64,000 bases of DNA from Sphingorhabdus wooponensis (GCF_003933235.1 NZ_RWJI01000002.1:62001-126000); one strand, 5' to 3'; positions 17,366 through 26,339 are shown, counted from the first letter of the stretch. Numbers and translations: made by a program. The notes: generated by a model from the letters alone, not told the origin.

Positions 17366-17397
17366 AAAAAAGGCGGCGCATTGCTACGCCGCCTTTT
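17366..17397. terminator. Bidirectional terminator between the M20 peptidase and exbD
   Basis: AAAAGGCGGCG and CGCCGCCTTTT form an 11-bp stem with an 8-base loop, with A-run and T-run on the two sides. It serves the minus-strand exbD operon and could serve the plus-strand peptidase. Confidence 0.85.
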
Positions 17398-17425
17398 CCA
17401 TGTCGATTAGTTCGAAGTCCTTAGA

Positions 17426-17881
17426 CTACCGTCCCTCGCGCGCGGCCTTGCCAAATACGCGATATTGTTCGTTTCCAACAAATCCGAACTTTGTAATGCC
17501 GCTGCGCTTCACCGAGACCAACGCCTTATCAACAGTGTCGTAGGGCGCCGTCGGGGCCGGCTGGAACTGCAGCTCCGGCTCTGGATTCATTGACGTCGTT
17601 CGAACCAAATATTGCTCCATTTGCTGCAATGTCACAGGCGTGCCATTCCATTGAATGCTGCTGTTCGGTAGAATTATGATCTTGTTAATCACAGGATCAA
17701 TTGGGTCGACCGGTGGTGGTGCGTTAGGGTCATTGACCGGAAGGTCAATATTAACGGCGTGCGAAACCGGGGGGATGGTGATCATCAGCATGATGAGGAG
17801 AACGAGCATGACGTCGATCAACGGCGTCGTGTTCATTTCCATCATCGGCTGGCCATCATCGTTACCGCCACTCATTGCCAT
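17426..17881 (-). CDS. exbD: ExbD/TolR family biopolymer transport protein (second copy)
   Basis: Part of the proton-motive-force motor that energises TonB. 151 residues: a short cytoplasmic N-terminus, the signature EMNTTPLIDVMLVLLIMLM with the transmembrane Asp used for proton flow (about residue 24), and a periplasmic domain. AAGGAG ribosome site. It is the last gene of tonB-exbB-exbD-exbD, 21 bases after the first exbD. Two non-identical ExbD subunits are common in this operon type in xanthomonads and sphingomonads. Confidence 0.9.
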   Translation of the reverse strand: MAMSGGNDDGQPMMEMNTTPLIDVMLVLLIMLMITIPPVSHAVNIDLPVNDPNAPPPVDPIDPVINKIIILPNSSIQWNGTPVTLQQMEQYLVRTTSMNPEPELQFQPAPTAPYDTVDKALVSVKRSGITKFGFVGNEQYRVFGKAAREGR

Positions 17882-17902
17882 GATGATTGCTCCTTAATTT
17901 GC

Positions 17903-18445
17903 TTACTGGACATTCGCGTTTTCGAATGGCGACGAAATGAAGCCAACGCGCGCGAAACCAGCCATTTGCATGGTGTAAATTGCACCACCTATGCAACGAT
18001 AGGGCGTGTTAATATCACCGCGGATGTGCGCCTCAGGCAACATCTCAGGCAAGATTTGTCCAGCAGCTGCGGCTTCTTCGCCACCAAGCTTTTCAAATTC
18101 GGCCTTCAGATGCTTTGCAGCACGATCGACCAATTCTGTCGAATCGACCGGGGTAACATTCCAGTAAATGCGACACTCGCCACCAGGATTTGCCCCTTGA
18201 TACGCGGGGTCACCTGGGTCGCGTCCGGCCACATCAGTTGTTGTCACTGACAACAAAACATTTTCACGCTTTGCTTTAGTGGGTTCAAACTTGATGACCG
18301 GAATGTCCATTTTCACTGTCTGAATCGCAACCGGAATTGCAATAAGGAACACGATGAAGAGCACCAGCATGACGTCGACGAGCGGCGTCGTGTTGATGTC
18401 AGACATTGGCGTATCATTGCCGCCGCCTCCTGAACTGATTGCCAT
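17903..18445 (-). CDS. exbD: ExbD/TolR family biopolymer transport protein (first copy)
   Basis: 180 residues. N-terminal signature SDINTTPLVDVMLVLFIVFL with the conserved transmembrane Asp, then a periplasmic domain containing an insert with several cysteines (GGECRIYWNV, YRCIGGAIYTM) absent from the second copy. That insert suggests a disulphide. AGAGAGGA ribosome site. It lies 92 bases after exbB. Confidence 0.9.
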   Translation of the reverse strand: MAISSGGGGNDTPMSDINTTPLVDVMLVLFIVFLIAIPVAIQTVKMDIPVIKFEPTKAKRENVLLSVTTTDVAGRDPGDPAYQGANPGGECRIYWNVTPVDSTELVDRAAKHLKAEFEKLGGEEAAAAGQILPEMLPEAHIRGDINTPYRCIGGAIYTMQMAGFARVGFISSPFENANVQ

Positions 18446-18537
18446 TGGCCAATCCTCTCTAACTAAATTGGGTCAAAAATCGAGCACCAGCACAAGCTGG
18501 CGGATGGGCTGCGCGCAAACGCAGCCCTCACCCAATC

Positions 18538-19296
18538 TTACTTCTTAACCGCTGCTGGCGCTGGCTTGCTTGGTGCTGCCGCAGGAACGGCAGGCTTAAC
18601 GCGGCCACCCGAAGAGATATAGCCGAGCACATCGTTCGAGAAAGTTGCCAGGCTACGCGCGATGGTCTTGTTACGGGCCTGAAGCCAGTTGTAGGCAAGA
18701 ACCGCAGGAACAGCAACGAACAGACCAATAGCAGTCATGATAAGTGCCTCACCAACTGGACCAGCAATCTTACCGATGTCGGCTTGTCCCGCGATACCGA
18801 TCTTGATCAGTGCCGAGTAGATACCGATAACAGTACCAAGCAGACCGACGAATGGAGCAGTTGCACCAACGGTTGCAAGGAACGGCAAACCGCCCGCAAG
18901 CTTGTTGTTGATCGAGTCTTCCGAACGAGCCATCGCGCCGTGCAGCCAATCATGTGCTTCGATTGGGTCAGTCAAAAGGCTATGCTGCTTTTGTGCAGCG
19001 ATACCGTCGTCTACAACTTGACGATAGGCACTGTTCTTGTCGAGCTTTGCAGCACCTTCTTCAAGTGTTGCGGCGCGCCAAAACTGCGCACGAACTTCTT
19101 TATACTGGTTCATAACCTTCTGCTGCTCGAAAAGCTTGGTGAACATGATGTAAAACGAGAAGATCGACATGATAACCATGACGATGAAGATCGACCATGA
19201 AATTGGACCACCTTCGTTCAGTGCAGGGATAAGACCGAATTGTGCGGCCACATCTGGATTTGCGGCTCCAGCCGCAGTCAGAAACAAAATCGACAT
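18538..19296 (-). CDS. exbB: MotA/TolQ/ExbB proton channel protein
   Basis: 252-residue inner-membrane stator of the Ton motor. It has three transmembrane segments; the last two are in the conserved ExbB block (FLATVGATAPFVGLLGTVIGI and PVGEALIMTAIGLFVAVPAV). An Ala/Pro/Lys-rich tail ends in KK. GAGAGG ribosome site. It is separated from tonB by a terminator-like hairpin, so tonB may be made at a different level. Confidence 0.94.
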   Translation of the reverse strand: MSILFLTAAGAANPDVAAQFGLIPALNEGGPISWSIFIVMVIMSIFSFYIMFTKLFEQQKVMNQYKEVRAQFWRAATLEEGAAKLDKNSAYRQVVDDGIAAQKQHSLLTDPIEAHDWLHGAMARSEDSINNKLAGGLPFLATVGATAPFVGLLGTVIGIYSALIKIGIAGQADIGKIAGPVGEALIMTAIGLFVAVPAVLAYNWLQARNKTIARSLATFSNDVLGYISSGGRVKPAVPAAAPSKPAPAAVKK

Positions 19297-19330
19297 TTTA
19301 ACTACCTCTCAAAAAATAGAACTATCTAGC

Positions 19331-19370
19331 AAAAAAGACCCGGCGCGAAGGCTACCCCTTTGCCGGGCCG
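19331..19370 (-). terminator. Terminator-like hairpin between tonB and exbB
   Basis: On the minus strand GCCCGGC pairs with GCCGGGT (7 bp, one G-T) and is followed by CTTTTTT. It lies between the tonB stop and the exbB ribosome site, so it could attenuate read-through. Confidence 0.6.
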
Positions 19371-19375
19371 TTAAA

Positions 19376-20023
19376 TTATTTCGGTATCTGCCACCTTACG
19401 CGGTTGGAGTAAGAACCTTGTACCTTTTCACCGTTACGAACGGCAGGTTCAAAACGTGCGCGCCGCTTTACGTTGTTGCAGGTCGCAGCGTCCAAATCGT
19501 CATGACCGCTTGACTGCGTAACAACGCATTCAATGACGCGGCCATCAACACCAATCGTAACACGAAAACCGGTGGTCCCTTCACGCTCTTGCTGCAACGC
19601 ACGCGACGGATAGTCATTCGTATTAGCCCAATTGCCTGGGTTGCCGCGTGGCCTCGCTTCAGCAGTTGGCCCCGCTGGTGGCGGTGGTGGCGCCGGTGGA
19701 GCTGCCGTAGGCACAATCGGTGCAGAGGGCGGCGGCGTAGCAACGGTACGAATCGTTGGCGGCGGCGTAACCGTCTGAACCAAAGGCGGAGGTGAGACAA
19801 CCGGCGGCTCGATCTGCTTTTCGGGCTCGGGCGGCGGCTCTTCTTCTTCGGGTGGCTCTTCTTCCTTCACGTCTACTACGGTCATCTTTTCCTTGATGGT
19901 CGTGACCGCGTCATACGCAAGACCCGTAACCAAGGCATAACCGAGGAAAGCGTGAAGTAGGATAACAATGATGACAGAAACCAAACGGTTTGTGCTCATC
20001 CCATCTTGATCAGCATATGCCAT
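19376..20023 (-). CDS. tonB: TonB energy-transducing protein
   Basis: 215 residues. One N-terminal membrane anchor (about residues 14-35), then a long Pro/Glu then Pro/Ala-rich periplasmic spacer (EEPPEEEEPPPEPEK onward), and a C-terminal TonB domain from about residue 140 (TGFRVTIGVDGRVIECVVTQ, RRARFEPAV). It links the Ton motor to outer-membrane receptors. GGAGAG ribosome site. First gene of the operon with exbB and two exbD. Confidence 0.93.
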   Translation of the reverse strand: MAYADQDGMSTNRLVSVIIVILLHAFLGYALVTGLAYDAVTTIKEKMTVVDVKEEEPPEEEEPPPEPEKQIEPPVVSPPPLVQTVTPPPTIRTVATPPPSAPIVPTAAPPAPPPPPAGPTAEARPRGNPGNWANTNDYPSRALQQEREGTTGFRVTIGVDGRVIECVVTQSSGHDDLDAATCNNVKRRARFEPAVRNGEKVQGSYSNRVRWQIPK

Positions 20024-20278
20024 GCGGAAAAAACTCTCCTACCTTCAAAACAAAACAGTACATCATACAGACATGTTTTAATACATCCCTGATGTACCCC
20101 TGCGATATCGAATTCTGTCTTTTTTTTTGCTCGATTCACCGACGCATTAGCCAACCCTTTCGGGCCAAGCAATCCGGATTCTGCGATTAAGGCGCAATTC
20201 ATGGATGGGTAGGCAATAACCAACTATATGATAGAGGGTCAAATCACGTCCACCAGCGCGCAATGAAAAGGATAATGC

Positions 20279-21133
20279 ATGCGATTCGTTCATGGAAAAA
20301 CAGCTTTATGCTTGATTTTACTGGGACTCAGTACATCATCATTGTCGCAAGCGCCACTTGACCTGCCACCATCCTTTGTCGTCGCAGCCGATAATGCAAG
20401 CTATGCAGATATTGCCGATTTGGTGGTAATATCGCCTCTTATTGTCGATGTGACCATCAGAAATGTCCGAAAATTATCGGCTGAACAAGCGGCAGGTGTC
20501 CCGGCCTCGGTCGAACGCGTGCTAGTTGAGGCCGATGTCATGGCCTTGATTCGTGGCGAAGGAGGCGTCACGCCACGCATCCGTTTCCTGCTAGATGTAC
20601 CCAAAAATGGTAAAGGAAAAATTCCCAAGCTTCAAAAACAACGCATCTATCTGTTTGGCCGACAGGTGACCGGTCGCCCCGGCGAGGTCCAACTGACGCG
20701 GCCAAATGCGCTCGCATCATTTAGCACCGCTAACGATGCAATCGTCCGCGCCATCGTAAAAGAAGCTGTCCAAGTGAATGCGGCGCCACATATTGCTGGC
20801 GTGAGCAGCGCCTTTCACAGCGCCGGGACCGTTTTGGGGGAAGGTGAAACCCAGATTTTCTTGAAAACAAACAATGATCAGCCGCTGTCGCTTACAATCT
20901 TGAGCCGCCCAGGTCAGCAAAAGCAATGGGCCGTTTCAACAGCCGAGGTCATTGACGCATCAGCAACCGCGCCGCAGCGTTTTACCTTATTATGGTACCG
21001 CCTCGCATGCGGCCTTCCACGTGCGCTGCCTTCTGATCGCGTTGAAGGCGTGTTGAATGCAGATATCGCCCGCGCGAAGGCCGATTATAAATTTGTAATC
21101 GACTCCCTCGGGCCCTGCGGACGAAAACGGTAA
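20279..21133 (+). CDS. Hypothetical exported protein
   Basis: 284 residues; family not recognised. It has a clear signal peptide (MRFVHGKTALCLILLGLSTS, probable cleavage after SLSQA). The body is a mixed alpha/beta protein with DLVVISPLIVDVTIRNVRKL and LLDVPKNGKGKIPKLQKQ, and two cysteines late in the chain (LACGLP, LGPCGRK). AAAGGA ribosome site. It is divergent from tonB and convergent with the cobalamin gene, so it is probably monocistronic. Confidence 0.65.
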   Translation: MRFVHGKTALCLILLGLSTSSLSQAPLDLPPSFVVAADNASYADIADLVVISPLIVDVTIRNVRKLSAEQAAGVPASVERVLVEADVMALIRGEGGVTPRIRFLLDVPKNGKGKIPKLQKQRIYLFGRQVTGRPGEVQLTRPNALASFSTANDAIVRAIVKEAVQVNAAPHIAGVSSAFHSAGTVLGEGETQIFLKTNNDQPLSLTILSRPGQQKQWAVSTAEVIDASATAPQRFTLLWYRLACGLPRALPSDRVEGVLNADIARAKADYKFVIDSLGPCGRKR

Positions 21134-21134
21134 A

Positions 21135-21153
21135 GCCTTTGGACTACAAAGGC
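21135..21153. terminator. Small hairpin between convergent genes
   Basis: GCCTTTG, loop GACTA, CAAAGGC: a perfect 7-bp stem directly after the stop of the exported hypothetical protein. It has no T-run, so terminator activity is uncertain. Confidence 0.35.
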
Positions 21154-21173
21154 CCGAACCTTAACGTCTGCAG

Positions 21174-21755
21174 TTAACGCGATGCGCCTGGCACCCACAA
21201 TATATCGCCGCCCCGTGTTGCGTTAATTAAGCGACACAAAGTGAAGAGATAGTCCGAAAGACGGTTGAGGTAATGCAGCGCCTGCGGATTGATCGCCACT
21301 TCAAGCGATGCCGCCACAAGCGCACGCTCGGCGCGACGCGAAATTACGCGTGCCATATGCATCTGAACGGCTGGCAAGCTGCCGCCGGGCAGAATGAAGC
21401 TGGTCAGCGGCGGAAGTTGGGCATTGGCGGCATCAATCGCCGCCTCAAGCCATTCAACCTGAGGCGCAATGATCCGCAGCTCCATAGGAGAAGGTTCAAA
21501 ACTTTCCCCCGGCGTTGCGATATCTGCACCTAAATCGAAAAGATCGTTTTGAATTCGACGCAGGTCATTGACCAACGGCGTGTCGCCTTCGTCTGCGGCA
21601 AGCGACTGGATCGCAACACCCAGAGCGCAATTGGCTTCATCGACTTCGCCAATCGCCTGCAACCGTGCCGCCGTTTTCGACACGCGTGATCCATCGACGA
21701 GGCCAGTTGTGCCATCATCGCCGGTCCGCGTGTAAATTTTATTAAGCTTAACCAT
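21174..21755 (-). CDS. Cob(I)yrinic acid a,c-diamide adenosyltransferase, PduO type
   Basis: Transfers adenosyl from ATP to cob(I)alamin to make coenzyme B12. 193 residues of the PduO-type fold: N-terminal ATP loop KIYTRTGDDGTTGL, helix RISRRAER with its essential Arg (seen as ARVISRRAERALV), and NRLSDYLFTLCR near the C-terminus. The frame is open further upstream, but the ATG at 21755 (MVKLNKIYTRTG) is the normal family start. It lies 11 bases after the small HIG1-like gene. Confidence 0.93.
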   Translation of the reverse strand: MVKLNKIYTRTGDDGTTGLVDGSRVSKTAARLQAIGEVDEANCALGVAIQSLAADEGDTPLVNDLRRIQNDLFDLGADIATPGESFEPSPMELRIIAPQVEWLEAAIDAANAQLPPLTSFILPGGSLPAVQMHMARVISRRAERALVAASLEVAINPQALHYLNRLSDYLFTLCRLINATRGGDILWVPGASR

Positions 21756-21766
21756 GATCGCTTTGC

Positions 21767-21994
21767 TTATTGCGACCCGGCAATGACCACCAAAACAGCA
21801 AGCAAGACAATCGTGATTGCCTGCCACTTCACGCGCGCAAACATCATCTTGTTCTGCACAGTGAGCGATTTGGGCAAGCCCGCTTCGTCCACATCGGCCG
21901 GCCGTAAATTGGCAAAAGCATGCAATCCGCGGATTAACGCGAAGGCCACCGCACCAGCGGCGCCAATAATGAGGAGAACCAACAATATAGTCAT
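21767..21994 (-). CDS. Twin-transmembrane HIG1-domain protein
   Basis: 75 residues with two transmembrane helices (about 1-22 and 53-73) joined by a hydrophilic loop containing QNKMMFARVKWQ, the HIG1 signature. Related small proteins associate with cytochrome oxidase or respond to hypoxia in mitochondria and some Alphaproteobacteria; the role here is unknown. It is probably co-transcribed with the downstream adenosyltransferase. Confidence 0.8.
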   Translation of the reverse strand: MTILLVLLIIGAAGAVAFALIRGLHAFANLRPADVDEAGLPKSLTVQNKMMFARVKWQAITIVLLAVLVVIAGSQ

Positions 21995-22037
21995 CGGGAG
22001 AAGTCCTTGTTCAGGGCCAATACCCCGTTCGCCTTAT

Positions 22038-22901
22038 TTAAGCATCAGATAAGGAAATTCCAAGCGGAAGCATTCGGTGACGCAAATTATCCATAAGTTC
22101 CGCTGAACTTTCACCCGCCAAACGGCGGGCAGACAAAGCTGGTGACGATTTGCTCTTAGCCAATTTTTCGTCCGTGCTGTCCAACAAGAGCGGGTGATGC
22201 CAGTAGACTGGCTCCGGCAAGTCGAGCAAATTCTGCAGCAGCCGATGAATGGCGGTATAGGCAAATAGGTCCTTGCCGCGCACGACATGGGTTATACCAT
22301 CTGTGGCATCGTCAACGGTCGCTGCGAGATGATAAGATGCCGGCGCATCTTTGCGCCATAAGACAACATCGCCAAAGGCCATAGGGTCTGCAAATTGCTG
22401 CCCCGCCGCCAAATCAGTCCACATAAGTGGGCCAACCAAGTCGGCGGCCTTCTTAGTGTCGAGGCGCCAACTATATGGGCCATCTCCTGCAAAAGGCAGC
22501 TCCCGGCAGGTGCCCGGATAATGCGGACCGTCGGGGCCATGGGGCACAGGCTTATGTTTTAAAGCTTCGGATATGTCGCCTCTGGTGCAACCGCAGCGAT
22601 ATAAAAAGCCAGCGGAAACCAGCCGGTCACGCGCGGCCACATAGCGGGCGGTATGCTGCGATTGGAACTGCACTTTACCGTCATGTGCAAGACCAAGCCA
22701 CTGCATATCAGCAAGGATCGCTTGGATATGCTCGGGTCGACTGCGCGTCCCGTCAATATCCTCAATGCGAAGGTGAAACTGACCACCAAAAGCGCGCGCA
22801 AATTCATGGGCACATAGCGCTGAAAAGGCGTGCCCCAAATGTAACTGCCCGTTGGGACTCGGGGCAAATCTGGTGACAACCGGACCCTTCGGATTCACCA
22901 T
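22038..22901 (-). CDS. gluQ: Glutamyl-Q tRNA(Asp) synthetase
   Basis: Truncated glutamyl-tRNA synthetase paralogue that attaches glutamate to queuosine 34 of tRNA-Asp. 287 residues, lacking the anticodon-binding domain. FAPSPNGQLHLGHA is the HIGH region, CGCTRGD and YPGTC are the zinc cysteines of GluQ-RS, and LAKSKSS replaces KMSKS. The ATG at 22901 places the start four residues before GPVVTRFAPSP, as in the family; a TTG at 22940 could add 13 residues. Confidence 0.93.
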   Translation of the reverse strand: MVNPKGPVVTRFAPSPNGQLHLGHAFSALCAHEFARAFGGQFHLRIEDIDGTRSRPEHIQAILADMQWLGLAHDGKVQFQSQHTARYVAARDRLVSAGFLYRCGCTRGDISEALKHKPVPHGPDGPHYPGTCRELPFAGDGPYSWRLDTKKAADLVGPLMWTDLAAGQQFADPMAFGDVVLWRKDAPASYHLAATVDDATDGITHVVRGKDLFAYTAIHRLLQNLLDLPEPVYWHHPLLLDSTDEKLAKSKSSPALSARRLAGESSAELMDNLRHRMLPLGISLSDA

Positions 22902-23081
22902 CGGGTCCAGGCAGGAATAAATGAAGTCCAATGCCGTCAAAAAATTATCCCCAATTATACCACATTCGGTAGCTTTAGACTATTGACGCCACAATATGTG
23001 CAAATAGGTTGGCGACTGTCAGATTGCTGTAACGCTCATAGGCTTAAAGCGTGTATGACAAAAGGGGAGTAGGTTCGACTT

Positions 23082-23666
23082 ATGTTGCATACCGGAACTT
23101 TCGAAGCGGCGGGCCGAGCAAGGCACCCGGAAAATTGCCCTGCGCTCGTGCTGAACGCGGATTACACGCCATTAAGCTATTACCCGCTGAGCCTTTGGCC
23201 TTGGCAAACAGCCATTAAGGCTGTTTTCCTCGATAAAGTCGACATTGTCTCCAACTATGATCGGCATGTGCATAGTCCAAATTTGGATATGAAAATTCCG
23301 TCGGTCATTGCGCTGCGCCAATATGTGAAGCCGTCGGAATATCCCGCCTTCACCCGTTTCAACCTGTTCCTGCGCGACAAGTTTGAATGCCAATATTGCG
23401 GGGCCGGCGACAATTTAACCTTTGACCATATTGTCCCCCGTCGCTTGGGCGGCGTTACAAGTTGGGAAAATGTCACCACGGCTTGCCTGCACTGCAACCT
23501 TAAAAAGGGTGGCCGCACACCAAAGCAGGCACAAATGCAGCTCAACATGGCTGCGATCCGGCCGACAAGCTGGCAATTGCAAGACCGGGGCCGCGCATTT
23601 CCACCGAACCATCTGCATGAAACATGGCACGACTGGTTATATTGGGACATCGAGCTGGAGGGCTAA
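23082..23666 (+). CDS. HNH endonuclease family protein
   Basis: 194 residues. The C-terminal half carries a complete HNH domain: CQYCG, DHIVPRRLGG (His-His region) and the second zinc pair CLHCN with NLKKGGRTP. The N-terminus (ALVLNADYTPLSYYPLSLW) is that of a widespread chromosomal HNH family in Alphaproteobacteria, not a restriction enzyme. No methylase or defence partner is nearby, and the physiological role is unknown. Confidence 0.88.
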   Translation: MLHTGTFEAAGRARHPENCPALVLNADYTPLSYYPLSLWPWQTAIKAVFLDKVDIVSNYDRHVHSPNLDMKIPSVIALRQYVKPSEYPAFTRFNLFLRDKFECQYCGAGDNLTFDHIVPRRLGGVTSWENVTTACLHCNLKKGGRTPKQAQMQLNMAAIRPTSWQLQDRGRAFPPNHLHETWHDWLYWDIELEG

Positions 23667-23670
23667 GCCC

Positions 23671-24210
23671 TTATTTCGGCACCTTCAAAGCGGGCACGGC
23701 CCTCGCTGCATCCTCCGGTGTAATGCCGGGCGGCGGCGCGGCGGCAATGCGTTCTTCGCCACGCATGACACGGCCCGCGCGCTTGATCGCGCCACGCAGC
23801 CGTGGATAAATGCCGCAACGGCAAAGGTTGGTGATCGCGGCGTCAATTTCAGCATCGGTGGGATTGCTATTTTTCTTCAGCAATACAGACGCCGCTATAA
23901 TGACGCCGGAAATGCAAAAGCCACATTGTGGAACATTGCCGGCCACAAACGCTTGTTGCAACGGATGGCTCCGGTCACGGCTCAGGCCCTCAATCGTTGT
24001 GACAAAGCGTCCTTCCGCCTCTGCTATAGTTACAAGGCAGGATCGGATAGCTTCACCGTCAATTTCAACCATGCAGGCACCGCAATCGCCAATGCCGCAG
24101 CCATATTTGGTGCCCGTCAGGTTCGATGCATCACGCAGCGCCCACAATAAGGGCGTTTGCGGATCCATTTTATACTGAATTGGGCGGTCGTTGACGGTGA
24201 ATTTGGTCAT
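23671..24210 (-). CDS. (2Fe-2S)-binding protein, isoquinoline 1-oxidoreductase alpha-subunit type
   Basis: 179 residues. An N-terminal ferredoxin fold has one 2Fe-2S cluster (YGCGIGDCGACMVEIDG plus Cys57-like SCLV), followed by a helical domain with the second cluster (CGFCISGVIIA and CRCGIYPRLR). This is the small subunit of xanthine-dehydrogenase-family molybdenum hydroxylases of the Ior type. The molybdopterin subunit is not adjacent on either side, so this copy is orphaned here or its partner lies elsewhere. The C-terminus has a 20-residue Pro/Ala tail. Confidence 0.88.
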   Translation of the reverse strand: MTKFTVNDRPIQYKMDPQTPLLWALRDASNLTGTKYGCGIGDCGACMVEIDGEAIRSCLVTIAEAEGRFVTTIEGLSRDRSHPLQQAFVAGNVPQCGFCISGVIIAASVLLKKNSNPTDAEIDAAITNLCRCGIYPRLRGAIKRAGRVMRGEERIAAAPPPGITPEDAARAVPALKVPK

Positions 24211-24296
24211 AGTACCTTCAACATTGGACTAATCAGGTGTAAGTCCCTGGAACAAGGTCAGCGTGACGGATGCCTGCTGGTCGCAGAGCATTTTTT

Positions 24297-24323
24297 GCGT
24301 CATGCCGAACCTGTTTCAGCACC
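24297..24323. repeat. REP-like palindrome (half unit)
   Basis: GCGTCATGCCGAACCTGTTT followed by CAGCACC: an imperfect inverted repeat of the same family as the two-hairpin elements at 47411 and 50431. It lies in the gap between the 2Fe-2S protein and the aldolase. Confidence 0.55.
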
Positions 24324-24359
24324 TTATCTTCCAGAACCATTTTGCGACGAGAAAAAGGG

Positions 24360-25124
24360 TTAATCCCGCCAACTCTTGTCAACTTGGTCTACCTTGCGCA
24401 CCATCGCGTCAAATTCTACCCGGCCCGATCCGCCGGGGGGCGATGCCATGTACAAATCGCGTTGGTGCACAGCGATCACCTCTGGTGACACCGTGATTGG
24501 CTTACCCATTTGCAGCGTTGCCATCTGATGCTCGCACGCGCGCTGGAGCGCCCAATATCTGATAAAGGCATCAGGAAGTGTTTTGCCCATGACGACGGGG
24601 CCATGGTTGCGCAGCATCAAAATCCGCTTGTCGCCGAGATGTTCGACCAACCGAACCCCCTCTTCCTCGCGCACGGTGACGCCTTCAAAGTCATGATAGG
24701 CCAACTGCCCCATGAAGTTGCACGCATAGAAGTTCACAGGTTGCAAGCCGCCCTCAAGGCTGCACACCGCCACAGTGGCCGTAGTATGCGTGTGAATAAT
24801 CGCATGTGCGTCGGGCAATGTGCGATGGAACAGGCTATGCTGGACAAAGCCAGCTTTGTTCACATGCCACGGGTTGTCGACGTCGATCTTGTTACCATCA
24901 ATATCGATTTTGATCAGGCTGGATGCAGTAATTTCACCAAAATGCATGCCATAAGGGTTAATCAAAAACGCGCCGTCCTCATCAGGCACCTTGACCGTAA
25001 TGTGGTTGAACACAAGCTCATCCCAACCAAACATCGCAAAAATCCGGTAACAGGCCGCAAGCTCTTGCCGTGCGGTCCATTCCGCTTCGCTATACTTGCT
25101 GTCCGATTTCAATTGGGTGGCCAT
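24360..25124 (-). CDS. Class II aldolase/adducin family protein
   Basis: 254 residues of the zinc-dependent class II aldolase/adducin fold (FucA/AraD-like). The expected metal-binding histidines appear as IIHTHTTATVAV and LRNHGPVV, with the early INPYGMHFGEI. The sequence is of the branch without a known substrate, similar to adducin-head proteins. The ATG at 25124 has a strong GGAGAGCGG ribosome site; the frame is open further upstream without one. Neighbours do not reveal a sugar pathway. Confidence 0.88.
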   Translation of the reverse strand: MATQLKSDSKYSEAEWTARQELAACYRIFAMFGWDELVFNHITVKVPDEDGAFLINPYGMHFGEITASSLIKIDIDGNKIDVDNPWHVNKAGFVQHSLFHRTLPDAHAIIHTHTTATVAVCSLEGGLQPVNFYACNFMGQLAYHDFEGVTVREEEGVRLVEHLGDKRILMLRNHGPVVMGKTLPDAFIRYWALQRACEHQMATLQMGKPITVSPEVIAVHQRDLYMASPPGGSGRVEFDAMVRKVDQVDKSWRD

Positions 25125-25402
25125 ATCCGCTCTCCTGCTCTTCAGTTGCATTGCATTATGAAGCGAACAAAGCGTGAGGGCAAGCATTAGGCGATACGAC
25201 GAAGGCCTAACATTTCCCCTAAGCTACGGCGTCCAACAGCAACCAAGCCCACAAAAAGCGCCATTTCCGCTTGATATTTGGAGGCGACATAGGTAGGGGC
25301 CACATCAACACGCCGCCTGTGAATGCGGCGATTTTCGTTTTTAGCCTTTCAAAGTGGCCGTTTTAAGCCATTTTGCCGATTCGATGCGGAGTTGAGTTTT
25401 TT

Positions 25403-25609
25403 ATGCAAATCATGGTTCGCGATAATAATGTTGATCAGGCTCTACGCGCGCTGAAGAAGAAGCTGCAGCGTGAGGGTGTGTATCGCGAAATGAAGCTTCG
25501 TCGTCATTTTGAAAAGCCATCGGAAAAGCGCGCACGTGAAAAGGCCGCAGCTGTCCGTCGCGCGCGCAAGATGGAGCGTAAGCAGCAGGAACGTGACGGC
25601 GCGAAATAA
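25403..25609 (+). CDS. rpsU: 30S ribosomal protein S21
   Basis: 68-residue very basic protein, start [20 protein letters not shown], ending in [14 protein letters not shown], a full match to alphaproteobacterial S21. The ATG at 25403 is chosen from this family start; an upstream in-frame ATG at 25373 would add ten unrelated residues. It ends at a terminator. Confidence 0.97.
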   Translation: MQIMVRDNNVDQALRALKKKLQREGVYREMKLRRHFEKPSEKRAREKAAAVRRARKMERKQQERDGAK

Positions 25610-25631
25610 GCGTCCACACACTGCAACAAGG

Positions 25632-25658
25632 AAAGCGCCTCTAACCGGCGCTTTTTTT
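25632..25658 (+). terminator. Terminator of rpsU
   Basis: AAAGCGCC pairs with GGCGCTTT around TCTAACC, followed by a run of T to 25658. Confidence 0.9.
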
Positions 25659-25720
25659 GTGTCTAGAATCCGCGCCGCTTTCTGCTAGTCAGCGCGCAAC
25701 ACAGACCATAGGAATTTTGT

Positions 25721-26335
25721 ATGTCCGTCACTGCCGTTCCCATTCAGCCACTTAAAAAAGGTTCGCTCACAAAATATTGGGCGGCGATTGCATTGGTCCT
25801 CGCTGCAGGTGGCGGCCTCGCTTATTGGGGCACTAGCGACGTGCGGCAGGAATTTGGCGATGTTGTGACCACTCCATCGGGCCTGCGCTACAAGATTATA
25901 GAGGCCGGCGAAGGTCCTAATCCTACAGACAATGACGTGGTCCTTGTAAGCTATAAGGGCATGTTGAAGGATGGCACCATTTTTGACCAAAACCCGCAAG
26001 CTGGCTTTCCTGTCACTGGCGTAGTTCCTGGCTTTTCCGAAGGCCTGAAGATTATGCAGCGTGGTGGCAAATATCGCCTCTGGATTCCGGCCGCGCTTGG
26101 CTATGGCCCAGAAGATCAGCGTAACCCGCAAACAGGCGAAGTTGTAATTCCCGGCGGCAGCGAACTTACCTTCGATGTCGAGCTGCTCGAATTCAAGTCA
26201 CGCGCCGAAATCGAGGCGATGCAAAAGCAGATGCAGGAAATGCAGCAGCAACAGCAGGGCAGTGCTGGCGACGCGGCAGAGGGTCTACCACCTGAAATTC
26301 AGGCGCAAATTGACGCCCAAATGCGCGGTCAGTAA
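25721..26335 (+). CDS. FKBP-type peptidyl-prolyl cis-trans isomerase, membrane-anchored
   Basis: 204 residues. One N-terminal transmembrane helix (about 20-36), then an FKBP domain (residues about 50-160) with VSYKGMLKDGTIFDQN, VPGFSEGLKIMQRGGKYRLWIPAALGY cut here as the usual active-site core, and GGSELTFDVELLEF. The C-terminus is a Gln/Met-rich coiled tail (QKQMQEMQQQQQG). It probably folds proteins in the periplasm. Confidence 0.92.
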   Translation: MSVTAVPIQPLKKGSLTKYWAAIALVLAAGGGLAYWGTSDVRQEFGDVVTTPSGLRYKIIEAGEGPNPTDNDVVLVSYKGMLKDGTIFDQNPQAGFPVTGVVPGFSEGLKIMQRGGKYRLWIPAALGYGPEDQRNPQTGEVVIPGGSELTFDVELLEFKSRAEIEAMQKQMQEMQQQQQGSAGDAAEGLPPEIQAQIDAQMRGQ

Positions 26336-26339
26336 TTGC

